A DNA stretch of 43,693 nucleotides from Actinocrinis sp035946395. Its GTDB lineage: Bacteria; Actinomycetota; Actinomycetes; Streptomycetales; Catenulisporaceae. Of this stretch, positions 1-7,107 are shown in pieces (positions within the stretch are counted from its first letter, which is position 1; each line of letters starts with the position of its first letter). The stretch is from assembly GCF_035946395.1 (NCBI RefSeq), contig NZ_DASYZI010000074.1:1-43693 (forward strand), written 5' to 3'. The translations under genes and the position numbers were made by a program. The notes below the pieces were generated by a model, which saw nothing but the letters and a program-made list of their open reading frames with translations, made no database searches and was not told the origin of the DNA.

Positions 1-1607
1 GAGCCGCCGGCGACCCGCGCCAGCAGCCCGGTCGAGGAGAGCAGCACCCGGCACGGCGCGTCCTCGACCTCCAGCGGCACCGCGGCGGTGAGCGGCGCGT
101 CGGCGGCCTCCAGCAGCGTGGTGCGCCGCGGCGTGGCGAAATCCTTTGCCACCTTCGCCAACTCGTCCGAGACGGTCCTGCGCAGCAGCGCGTCCGACTC
201 CAGGATCTCGGTCAGCTCGGCGATCTCCCGGGCCAGCTTCTCCTTCTCGGTCTCCAGCTCCAGCCGGTCGAAGCGGGTGAGCCGGCGCAGCGGGGTGTCC
301 AGAATGTAGTTCGCCTGAACCTCCGTCAGCTCGAACTGCGCCATCAGCCGCTCGCGCGCGTTCGCGGCGTTCTCCGAGGTGCGGATCGTCTGGATCACCG
401 CGTCGATGTTGAGCAGCGCGATCAGCAGGCCGTCCACCAGGTGCATCCGGTCGGCCCGCTTCGTGCGCCGGAACTCGCTGCGCCGCCGCACCACCTCGAA
501 GCGGTGGTCGAGGTAGACCTCAAGCATCTCCTTCAGGCCCAGCGTCAGCGGCTGCCCGTCCACCAGCGCCACGTTGTTGATGCCGAAGGACTCTTCCAGC
601 GGAGTCAGCTTGTAGAGCTGTTCGAGGATCGCCTCCGGGTTGAAGCCGTTCTTCACCTCGATGACCAGCCGCAGCCCGTTGGCGCGGTCGGTCAGGTCCT
701 TCAGGTCGGAGATGCCGAGCAGCTTCTTGCTCTGCACCAGCTCCTTGACCTTCGCGATCACCCGCTCCGGGCCGACGTTGAACGGCAGCTCGGTCACCAC
801 CAGGCTCTTGCGCCGGTTCGGCAGCGTCTCGACGTGCGCGGTGGCCCTTATCCGGAACACCCCGCGCCCGTTCTCGTAGGCGTCGCGCACGCCGTCGAGC
901 CCGACGATCCGGCCGCCGGTCGGCAGGTCCGGACCCGGCACGATCCGGATCAGTTCCTCAAGCGTGGCGTCAGGCTTCCTGATCAGGTGCCGCGCGGCGG
1001 CCACCACCTCGCCGAGGTTGTGCGGCGGCATGTTCGTGGCCATGCCGACCGCGATTCCCGCCGCCCCGTTGACCAACAGGTTCGGGAACGCGGCGGGAAG
1101 GACGTCCGGCTCGGTCTCCTGCCCGTCGTAGTTCGGGCCGAAGTCGACGGTGTCCTCGTCGATGTCCTGGGTCATCAGCATCGACGCGGCCGTGAGCCGG
1201 GCTTCGGTGTAACGCATCGCGGCCGGCGGATCGTCGTTGCCCAGCGAACCGAAGTTGCCGTGCCCGTCCACCAGCGGCAGCCGCATCGAGAACGGCTGCG
1301 CCATCCGCACGAGCGTGTCGTAGATCGGCCCGTCGCCGTGCGGGTGCAGACGCCCCATCACCTCGCCGACCACGCGCGCCGACTTCACGAAGCCGCGCTC
1401 GGGCCGCAGCCCCATCTCGCCCATCTGGTAGAGCACCCGCCGGTGCACCGGCTTGAGCCCGTCGCGGGCGTCGGGCAGCGCGCGCGAGTAGATGACCGAG
1501 TAGGAGTACTCCAGATAGGAGTTGGACATCTCCTCGGTCACGTCGATCTCGACGATCCGCTCCTCGAACGGCTCGTCAGTCTCTTGGGGTGCGCTGCGGC
1601 GGGCCAT
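1..1607 (-). CDS. parC: DNA topoisomerase IV-like (gyrase-type) subunit A, partial
   Basis: This is the DNA-breaking subunit of a type IIA topoisomerase, which passes one duplex through another and decatenates or relaxes chromosomes. The gene runs off the left edge, so only the first 535 codons are visible. The start is ATG at 1607, with AGGAG about 8 bases upstream. The protein opens with a block typical of the actinobacterial second GyrA-like protein (YSRALPDARDGLKPVHRR), followed by the quinolone-region segment and the catalytic tyrosine in MRYTEARL at residue 133. The tower and coiled-coil regions follow. The sequence closely resembles the Streptomyces ParC-like protein as I remember it. 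No partner ParE gene is visible. Assignment as ParC rather than the true GyrA rests on the N-terminal extension and on overall likeness. This is chromosomal core DNA that flanks the mobile element. Confidence 0.9.
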   Translation of the reverse strand, partial: MARRSAPQETDEPFEERIVEIDVTEEMSNSYLEYSYSVIYSRALPDARDGLKPVHRRVLYQMGEMGLRPERGFVKSARVVGEVMGRLHPHGDGPIYDTLVRMAQPFSMRLPLVDGHGNFGSLGNDDPPAAMRYTEARLTAASMLMTQDIDEDTVDFGPNYDGQETEPDVLPAAFPNLLVNGAAGIAVGMATNMPPHNLGEVVAAARHLIRKPDATLEELIRIVPGPDLPTGGRIVGLDGVRDAYENGRGVFRIRATAHVETLPNRRKSLVVTELPFNVGPERVIAKVKELVQSKKLLGISDLKDLTDRANGLRLVIEVKNGFNPEAILEQLYKLTPLEESFGINNVALVDGQPLTLGLKEMLEVYLDHRFEVVRRRSEFRRTKRADRMHLVDGLLIALLNIDAVIQTIRTSENAANARERLMAQFELTEVQANYILDTPLRRLTRFDRLELETEKEKLAREIAELTEILESDALLRRTVSDELAKVAKDFATPRRTTLLEAADAPLTAAVPLEVEDAPCRVLLSSTGLLARVAGG

Positions 1608-2055
1608 GCTGCGCTGCTCCTGTGCTGGTAGGGATGCTGCTAGCGACCTATTGTGCCCCGTCGTGCCGACAGCCTCGAACAGCGGCCAAGCGGGGCGCGT
1701 ATCCGGCCGTGTCCGGGTTTCTCCGGGTGGCTCCGGTGAATACGCGGAGAAGTTCTGCGAGCCGTCTGGACGGGAGCTGGCGGGGCGGCGGGTAGCGGGG
1801 GCGCCTTCACTTCGGGGCATGGCCAAGATACGTGCAAGAGGTGTCACTCGACGGCCTGACCCGGTGACACGCAGACGCTGTCAGCAGACCACGCTGGGTC
1901 CCGAACAGCCGACCCAACAGCGGGGCCTAGGGCCGGCGGGCGCCGGCTTCTGTCCCCAGCCAGGTGGTCTTCCGGTATTCGATCGCATGGTGTCGGCGGG
2001 CACACGTACCGTGGCTGCATCCGGCTACCCCTCTGACCCCTTTAGGAGAGATCTG
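1608..2055. other. Intergenic region between divergent genes
   Basis: About 450 bases separate the leftward topoisomerase gene from the rightward gene at 2056, so both promoters should lie here. Open frames exist on both strands but none has a convincing start, ribosome site or recognisable product. A GC-rich dyad near 1932-1950 is the only structure I noticed. No RNA gene was recognised. Confidence 0.5.
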
Positions 2056-2937
2056 ATGTTCCGGCTGCCCGGCGATGCCTACGTCTACGCGATGGAGGAC
2101 AAACTCACCGTCGCGCTAACCCCTGATTTCGACGGCGCGAGAATCACCGTCAACGTGTCCGTGTGGACCACCTACACCAGTGGCGACACGGAACAGCGGA
2201 TGATCGATTTCACCGCAAGGCTCACCGCGACCAAGGACCGGAACGCCCAACTTTGGGACCTGCCGACGCTCACGACGCTCCAGTCGGCCGGGCTTTACGC
2301 CACCAACACATCCCCAACCACAGTGAAGCTCGTTGGGCACATCAGCTCGGCTGCGCTGCGCGAACTCGAGGAGCTTCGCGATGGCGGTGATTTCCACCTC
2401 GGGCTGACTCATCTCAAGGGCATGCTGCTCGACAAGCAGCCGGCGCTTCGCCTGCACCAGGCAGAGGCCAGCGCGATGACAATCCGGGTGCGCGGCGGCG
2501 GCGAGTGGGCCGAGCAGGTGCAGGAGGTCACCAACGCGTCGTACATCGACCTCATGATCCCGATCATCGACGACCCGGAACTGGCGACGGCTGCCGCGCG
2601 GCTGAACCAGGCTCGGGACCTGATCCGGGCTGGACACTTCAACGTCGCCGTCCAACTGCGGCAGGTCCTCGACCCGGTGCGCGAGTACTACGACACGCTG
2701 AACGCGTACAAGGAGGCGACGGCGGCCGGGGTGAAGCCGAAGGACCGGACCGAGGTGCAGCGGTTCGCGATGGTCGTGCAGTCCACATACGCGTGGCTTT
2801 CGTCATACATCCACGACGACGAGGAGGTCATCAAGGGCCTTGACATGGACCGCGCGGAGGCCGTCCAGGCGCTCGGGAACGTCGCCGGACTCCTGTACCG
2901 GATGGGCCGCGACAAGCGGACCGCCGGAACTGTGTAG
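2056..2937 (+). CDS. Hypothetical protein with helix-rich C-terminal half
   Basis: This encodes a 293-residue protein of unknown function. The ATG at 2056 is chosen because AGGAG lies 7 bases upstream; the frame stays open far to the left but overlaps the topoisomerase promoter region. Residues 1-160 look like a mixed beta-rich domain. Residues from about 170 to the end are helical, alanine- and arginine-rich, and loosely recall HEPN-like or other small-molecule-independent helical bundles. I cannot see a clear R-x4-6-H motif, so this is only a guess. There is no signal peptide or membrane segment. The gene lies between the chromosomal topoisomerase gene and the AICE integrase, in the same direction as the HTH gene that follows. 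It could be chromosomal or part of a small accessory insertion. Confidence 0.6.
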   Translation: MFRLPGDAYVYAMEDKLTVALTPDFDGARITVNVSVWTTYTSGDTEQRMIDFTARLTATKDRNAQLWDLPTLTTLQSAGLYATNTSPTTVKLVGHISSAALRELEELRDGGDFHLGLTHLKGMLLDKQPALRLHQAEASAMTIRVRGGGEWAEQVQEVTNASYIDLMIPIIDDPELATAAARLNQARDLIRAGHFNVAVQLRQVLDPVREYYDTLNAYKEATAAGVKPKDRTEVQRFAMVVQSTYAWLSSYIHDDEEVIKGLDMDRAEAVQALGNVAGLLYRMGRDKRTAGTV

Positions 2938-2990
2938 CGGCTAACGCGTAGCTGGCTGTCCCGGGTCGATCCAAAGCTCGGCGGGCATCT

Positions 2991-3044
2991 CTATGCGTCT
3001 ACGCAAAGGTGGATGCTATTCTCTCCTATGCGTCTACACATAGG
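2991..3044. promoter_or_regulatory. Repeated dyad operator upstream of the HTH gene
   Basis: A 12-bp direct repeat, CTATGCGTCTAC, occurs at 2991-3002 and 3026-3037, 35 bases apart. Each copy sits in a different dyad: TGCGT-CT-ACGCA at 2994-3005, and CCTATG-8-CATAGG at 3025-3044. The pair ends 27 bases before the GTG start of the HTH protein at 3071, which makes autoregulation plausible. A TATTCT hexamer between the copies (around 3017) could be a -10 box. Confidence 0.55.
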
Positions 3045-3070
3045 CGTATCTTGGTCGAGAGGAGGCGGTC

Positions 3071-3769
3071 GTGGACGACGTCGACGACAGCTCGGAGGCT
3101 CGCTACGGCGAGCAGATGATGCACAACCTCGCCGAAGAGGTGAAACGTGCCTTGGCGGTGCCGGACCCGCTCACCAAGGCGCAGATTCTGGCCGAACTGG
3201 TCCAGCCGTACGCGGCGTGGGCCACGCGATGGGCGGTGCGTGACGCGCGGGCCGGGGGCCTGTCCTGGCCCTCGATCGCGCTGGCACTCGGCATGGACCA
3301 GTCTGTCCTCTACCGGCAGTACGAGGCTGGCGGCCCGATCGTGACCGCGCGCGCCCACCACGCCAAGCAGGGCAGCCGCAACATCGGACGGATCGACGGG
3401 CAGATCCGCCTGCGCCAGGCCGCGGCGAAGCTCCCCCCGCAGTTCGTATTCGCCGGGCCGAGCCCCTCCAACACTGACGAGCTTGGGGCTCTGCCCACCT
3501 TCGCTCTCGCCGAGCCGGTACGCGCGATGGCCCACGCGATGGCAGCCCACCAGTTAGGCACCGGCGAGGCCGAGCCGCTGCTGAGCTCCGTTGAAGCGGT
3601 GCTCGCCGAAGCCGACCGCCTGGCTGCGGCGCACGGATACCCGGATGCGGCGGCGTCCTCTCCATGGGAGAAGGCGATCTGGGAGTTCCTCGGCGAACTG
3701 CGTGAGGCTTACGACCGGGACAACGCCCTGATCCGGCTGGTCGCCGCCGCACAACAGGACGCCGCATAA
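3071..3769 (+). CDS. HTH-containing DNA-binding protein
   Basis: This is a 232-residue protein starting with GTG at 3071, preceded by GAGGAGG about 6 bases upstream. A helix-turn-helix is visible at about residues 57-84 (GLSWPSIALALGMDQSVLYR), a layout seen in small actinobacterial regulators. The C-terminal half is helical and acidic, and I do not recognise it. Paired dyads with a shared 12-bp repeat sit directly upstream, so the protein probably controls its own gene. The gene converges on the AICE integrase across a strong hairpin. The specific target and family are unknown. It may be the last chromosomal gene before the element or an element gene lying outside the integrase. Confidence 0.65.
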   Translation: MDDVDDSSEARYGEQMMHNLAEEVKRALAVPDPLTKAQILAELVQPYAAWATRWAVRDARAGGLSWPSIALALGMDQSVLYRQYEAGGPIVTARAHHAKQGSRNIGRIDGQIRLRQAAAKLPPQFVFAGPSPSNTDELGALPTFALAEPVRAMAHAMAAHQLGTGEAEPLLSSVEAVLAEADRLAAAHGYPDAAASSPWEKAIWEFLGELREAYDRDNALIRLVAAAQQDAA

Positions 3770-3809
3770 AGAAAGCCTCCCGCCCGCCGCCGCTGTGATG
3801 GTCGGCCTT

Positions 3810-3842
3810 CTGTGCCGCGGGTGGTTGGCCGCCGCGGCACAG
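3810..3842. terminator. Hairpin between convergent HTH and integrase genes
   Basis: The arms CTGTGCCGCGG (3810-3820) and CCGCGGCACAG (3832-3842) are perfectly complementary over 11 bp around an 11-base loop. The hairpin lies between the stop codons of two convergent genes, so it can terminate both. No T-tract is obvious on either side. Confidence 0.65.
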
Positions 3843-3874
3843 CAGGAGTGGCCTAGTCGGGTTGCACTTGGGCG

Positions 3875-5260
3875 CTACTCGTTTGGTAGCGCGTCCTCGA
3901 TGCGTCGTTTCATGTCGTCTTCATCGCCGGTGATGCAGTTGACATAGATGGCCAGGAGAATCGGCACGCTGTTTCCAGCCCAGGCCGCGACTCGCGCGGG
4001 GGCTACGCCGCTGTTGAGCCAGGTCGTCAGGCAGGTATGACGCAGGTCATAGACGCGCTTGCCGAGGGGCGATGCGTACTCGGCGGGCGTCAGGACCTTC
4101 TGGCGTGCTTTGGCCCACGCGCGGCGGTAGACCTCGCCGGACATCTCGCCTCCGTGAGCCCCGGGGAACAGCCGTTCGTCCGGTTTGAGCGCGGGCCGGG
4201 GGGCCGTGTTCGAACCGGGGTTTTTGATGTAGTCCCGAAGGATCGCGACCAGAATTGGGTGCGCAGGAACCGGGCGGATGTCGCCCTCGTCGCGGGCTTT
4301 GAGATGGCGTGATTCGTACGGGGTGCCGTTTCCGGTCCATTGGGAGCCGACCTCGGGGCGCGCCGTGTGGAGCAGGATCTCGCCCCAGCCTTCCTCCGGG
4401 AGGGCCAGGTCCCGCACTCTCAGCGCGGTGGCTTCTTCGGGCCGAAGGCCGGCGTAGTAGAGCGTGGCGAGCAGCGCGTGAAGGCGTCTGCCGCCCCACC
4501 GGTTGGCTTTGACGTGCGCTAGCAGCGCTTTGGCCTGAGCAGGATTGATCAGGCATCGCTTGTCGATCGCGCGTGCGGACTTGCCAGTTGCTGATTGCAG
4601 GCCCTCGAACGGGTTGGCTTCGAACGCTCCGCTTTCCACGCCGTACAGTCCGACGTTGTAGAGGATTGATCGTCTGCGGCGCACGGTGGACGGCGCGGCT
4701 GGCTTGCCGTCGAGTCTGGATGTGATCGCGTCTAACACGAGTCGGGTGACCTGAGGATCTGTCAGGGCATCGACGGTGCGGCAGTTCAGCTTGACCCAAC
4801 GGGGTATCGCGTTCACCTCGCGTGGCGCGGTCGGTCTCCGATCGGAGTTGAAAGCCCACGCTCGCAGGGCCGTGCGTACGTCCACGGGGTTGAATCCGGA
4901 CGGTCCTTTGCGCAGCAAGGCGATGGTGGCGGTCATGAGCGCTTCGGCCCGGTTCTTGCGGCTGTGCGCGGAGCTGCGTTTCCACTTCACATCGGCATAG
5001 GCGGCGGCCAGGTCGTACCAGAGCATTGTGGAAGTCTTCTTCAGCATGGACACCGGAAGGCCGGTGTCGGTGTCGAACGGCTCACCCTTGCCCATCGCCG
5101 TCTTGAGTTGTGAGCGGAAGGCGTCCGCTAGTGCGAACGTCGCGAACGGCGGATGGTTCTTTTCCTGGCCATCTACGGTCCAGCGCACCGTGTAGGTCGT
5201 GCCGCGTTTTCCCTTGTATGGCTTGATCTTCCAAACGCGGACGTCGTAACTGGTTTTCAC
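3875..5260 (-). CDS. int: AICE tyrosine integrase
   Basis: This is the site-specific recombinase that integrates and excises the element. The 461-residue protein has an N-terminal arm-type DNA-binding region (about 10-60), a core-binding region (about 75-225) and a catalytic domain. Catalytic positions can be seen: Arg273 (AGLRPEEATALR), a basic residue near 320-330, Arg407 in YDLRHTCLTTWL, the AWAGNS motif (about 426-431) and the nucleophile Tyr439. The start is GTG at 5260; the stop TAG of the excisionase gene shares one base with it (TAGTG), so the two are translationally coupled. This int-xis order and the N-terminal sequence are typical of pSAM2-like actinomycete integrases. No tRNA gene lies next to it in the window, and I could not identify its attachment site. 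Confidence 0.93.
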   Translation of the reverse strand: MKTSYDVRVWKIKPYKGKRGTTYTVRWTVDGQEKNHPPFATFALADAFRSQLKTAMGKGEPFDTDTGLPVSMLKKTSTMLWYDLAAAYADVKWKRSSAHSRKNRAEALMTATIALLRKGPSGFNPVDVRTALRAWAFNSDRRPTAPREVNAIPRWVKLNCRTVDALTDPQVTRLVLDAITSRLDGKPAAPSTVRRRRSILYNVGLYGVESGAFEANPFEGLQSATGKSARAIDKRCLINPAQAKALLAHVKANRWGGRRLHALLATLYYAGLRPEEATALRVRDLALPEEGWGEILLHTARPEVGSQWTGNGTPYESRHLKARDEGDIRPVPAHPILVAILRDYIKNPGSNTAPRPALKPDERLFPGAHGGEMSGEVYRRAWAKARQKVLTPAEYASPLGKRVYDLRHTCLTTWLNSGVAPARVAAWAGNSVPILLAIYVNCITGDEDDMKRRIEDALPNE

Positions 5261-5460
5261 TAGGCGGCTTCCTCGTGGGTGTCGAGCCAGCGGGTGAATT
5301 CGCTGCGGCGGATGCGCAGAGTGCCGTTGGGCAGTTTGATGCAGCGGGGGGCGCGCCCTTTGGCGCGCCAGTCGTGGAAGGTGGAGCGGGGCAGGGGCTT
5401 GCCGTTTTCGCCGAGTTCGGCTAGGACCGTGTCGAGGGTGAGGAGTTCATCGCGGGGCAT
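5260..5460 (-). CDS. xis: Excisionase (MerR-like HTH)
   Basis: This is a 66-residue DNA-bending protein that steers the integrase toward excision. The ATG at 5460 is chosen because AGGGAG lies 7 bases upstream; an in-frame start further upstream at 5502 has no comparable site. The fold is the winged-helix excisionase type, with RSTFHDWRAKGRAPRCIKLP followed by the wing residues NGTLRIRRSEF. It overlaps int by one base. The leader holds a small hairpin (GCCCGC-CAAT-GCGGGC, 5485-5500), which may limit expression. Confidence 0.88.
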   Translation of the reverse strand: MPRDELLTLDTVLAELGENGKPLPRSTFHDWRAKGRAPRCIKLPNGTLRIRRSEFTRWLDTHEEAA

Positions 5461-5578
5461 CAGCGGTCTCCCTCTGCATGCGAAGCCCGCCAATGCGGGC
5501 ACTGGCGGGCGGTATTCGTTGCGCTGTTGAGTTGTCTTCGTGCCGGGGGCGGTCTTTTCCTTTACCCGGGCTGGCGGG

Positions 5579-6631
5579 TTATCGGTGTTGTTGGGTTGGT
5601 GTGAGGGGTCTGGTTTTGCCGTTGTCGAGGGCTCGGCGGGCGGTGCGTTCTGCTTCGCGGTGGGTTAGGCCGCTGTTGGTTCCGGCGGTGATGAGTTGGT
5701 CGATGACTTCGGTTTCGGATAGACCGGAGTGTGCGAGGTAGCCGCCTGCTTTGTAGGCGAGGGCGGAGAGCACGGTTTTGCGTCCATCTTCGAGGCGGGC
5801 GAGGTGTTCGGCGCCGTTGTCGAGCACGGTGCGCAAATAGTTCGCCGGGCCGCCGCCCGAGGCGATGACCGGGCGGTAGTGCGGTGCGCGTTGCGGGGGT
5901 GGGGTGGGTTGGCAGGCGCGGATGATCTCGCGGGCGAGCCAGTCGGGTAGGCGGCCAGGCTTGGCGAGGTCGCCGCTGCGGTGGGTGTAGTGGCCGGCGG
6001 CGGTGCGGGTTCCGGGGGCGAGGCCGTAGGACCATCCGGCTTTGACGTCGACCTGCCAGGCCAGGGGTTTCGGGGGGACGGCTTGGTGCAGGTCGGGGGC
6101 GGGGGCTTGGTACCACAGGTGGCGTCCGCCGCTGGGGGTGTCGGCGGTGACGGGCCGATGCGCGGGGTCGGTGGGCCAGGGGTGCGGGCCGCCGCGCAGG
6201 CGGGCAAGCAGTGTGAGGGTGTCGCGTCCGTCGCGGTAGTCCTGCTCTCGCCATCCTGCGGCGGCGGGTTCGGTGCGCAGGTCGATGCCGGGCAGCAGCG
6301 CGGTTCCGGGGTGCTGGGGTGGGGTGTCGGTGTGGGTGTCGATGTCGATGAGGATCAGGCCGGAGGGTCCGGCGGCCAGCGCCACGGCGGCGCGGGGCGC
6401 GGCGGTCCACCACCGCGTGATGCGTTGCGGGTCGGTCGTGGCGGCGCGCACGCCGTGACACCACGCCCCGGCGGCCAGGCACGGGCAGGTGTCGATGCGG
6501 TGGCCGGGCCTGCCGGAGGCAGGTCGGCAGTGCGGGCAGTTGCTGAGCGGTCTTTTGCTGTGCGGGGAGAGCGGGAAGACGTGGCGGCCCAGGGCCGCCA
6601 GGTGCAGCGCGAGGTCGAGCGGTTCGGACAC
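5579..6631 (-). CDS. Prim-Pol replication initiator (bifunctional DNA primase/polymerase)
   Basis: This 350-residue protein belongs to the archaeo-eukaryotic primase superfamily found in many AICEs and actinobacterial plasmids, where it starts replication of the excised circle. GTG at 6631 is preferred because GGAG lies 7 bases upstream and family members begin with this block (SEPLDLALHLAALGRHVFP); an ATG at 6769 has no such support. A cysteine/histidine cluster (CPHC...CPC...CHG, about 32-59) may bind zinc. Catalytic residues can be seen: DID at 96-98, SGGRHLWY at 167-174 with the conserved His171, and Asp195 in WQVDVKAGW. The last part is a helical domain without an obvious helicase. The iteron cluster and the helicase gene lie upstream, which completes a replication module. 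Confidence 0.88.
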   Translation of the reverse strand: MSEPLDLALHLAALGRHVFPLSPHSKRPLSNCPHCRPASGRPGHRIDTCPCLAAGAWCHGVRAATTDPQRITRWWTAAPRAAVALAAGPSGLILIDIDTHTDTPPQHPGTALLPGIDLRTEPAAAGWREQDYRDGRDTLTLLARLRGGPHPWPTDPAHRPVTADTPSGGRHLWYQAPAPDLHQAVPPKPLAWQVDVKAGWSYGLAPGTRTAAGHYTHRSGDLAKPGRLPDWLAREIIRACQPTPPPQRAPHYRPVIASGGGPANYLRTVLDNGAEHLARLEDGRKTVLSALAYKAGGYLAHSGLSETEVIDQLITAGTNSGLTHREAERTARRALDNGKTRPLTPTQQHR

Positions 6632-6652
6632 GGGTGATCTCCGGCGAGGGGT

Positions 6653-6730
6653 CCGCGCGAAGCGCGGGGGATGCCTCACTCCCGCACAGGGTGGACGTGA
6701 GGTTGAGGCATCCCCCCGCGCTTCGCGCGG
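6653..6730. repeat. Long imperfect inverted repeat before the Prim-Pol gene
   Basis: A 26-base arm (6653-6678) pairs with a 27-base arm (6704-6730) with a single G bulge and a 25-base loop. The arms read CGCGCGAAGCGCG and continue to ATGCCTCA. It lies in the leader of the Prim-Pol gene, between the iterons and the start codon. It could be a single-strand initiation site, a primase loading hairpin or a leader terminator/attenuator. The length and near-perfection are unusual for a simple terminator. Confidence 0.75.
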
Positions 6731-6798
6731 GACGGTCGGGGGTTTGGGGGCCTGCGCGGCGACGCTCACGTTGCGTGACGGTGGCGTGGTTCTCGCGC

Positions 6799-6808
6799 GT
6801 ATAGGGCC
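6799..6808 (-). promoter_or_regulatory. Candidate promoter element GGCCCTATAC
   Basis: Read on the minus strand, this 10-mer contains a TATAC -10-like core. The identical 10-mer occurs at 28631-28640, upstream of another leftward backbone gene, and a related TTATAC occurs at 40661-40668 before a third. The recurrence in front of leftward genes suggests a shared element promoter or operator. Confidence 0.4.
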
Positions 6809-6820
6809 GGGGGTCAGAAA

Positions 6821-7046
6821 AAACCCGTAGAAACCGAAAACCCGACAACTGGCCTTTGACCTGGGGCGTTGCCGTCGGGTTTCTCGGCGGGGGCTTGGGG
6901 AGAAACCCGACCGACGGGAGAAACCCGACTGTGGTCATCGGGTTTTCGGGTTTTTCTTGATCGCGTCGGAGAGAAACCCGACGGCGCTGACGGGTTATCG
7001 TCGCAGGTGGAGGTCGTGTCGTCGGGTTTTCGGGTTTCTCGGGTTT
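6821..7046. repeat. oriR: Iteron cluster, presumed AICE replication origin
   Basis: Ten copies of the 8-mer TCGGGTTT or its complement AAACCCGA lie within about 210 bases. Forward-strand AAACCCGA copies begin at 6838, 6903, 6921 and 6974. TCGGGTTT copies begin at 6875, 6938, 6946, 7022, 7030 and 7039. The best copies extend to the 12-mer GAGAAACCCGAC (6900-6911, 6918-6929, 6971-6982; inverted at 6874-6885). A weaker AAACCCG lies at 6821. The cluster is non-coding, locally AT-richer, and sits between the helicase and Prim-Pol genes. Known plasmid and AICE origins have this architecture. The function is inferred. Confidence 0.75.
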
Positions 7047-7107
7047 TTCTGGGGGCCGGTTCTGCTGCGGCGCAGCGGCGGTCGCGTGCGGTGACGGTGT
7101 GTGGCGG

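Noticed and set aside
441..1631. A 396-codon plus-strand frame at the left edge
   Set aside because: It lies antisense to the topoisomerase gene, whose minus-strand protein is unmistakable.
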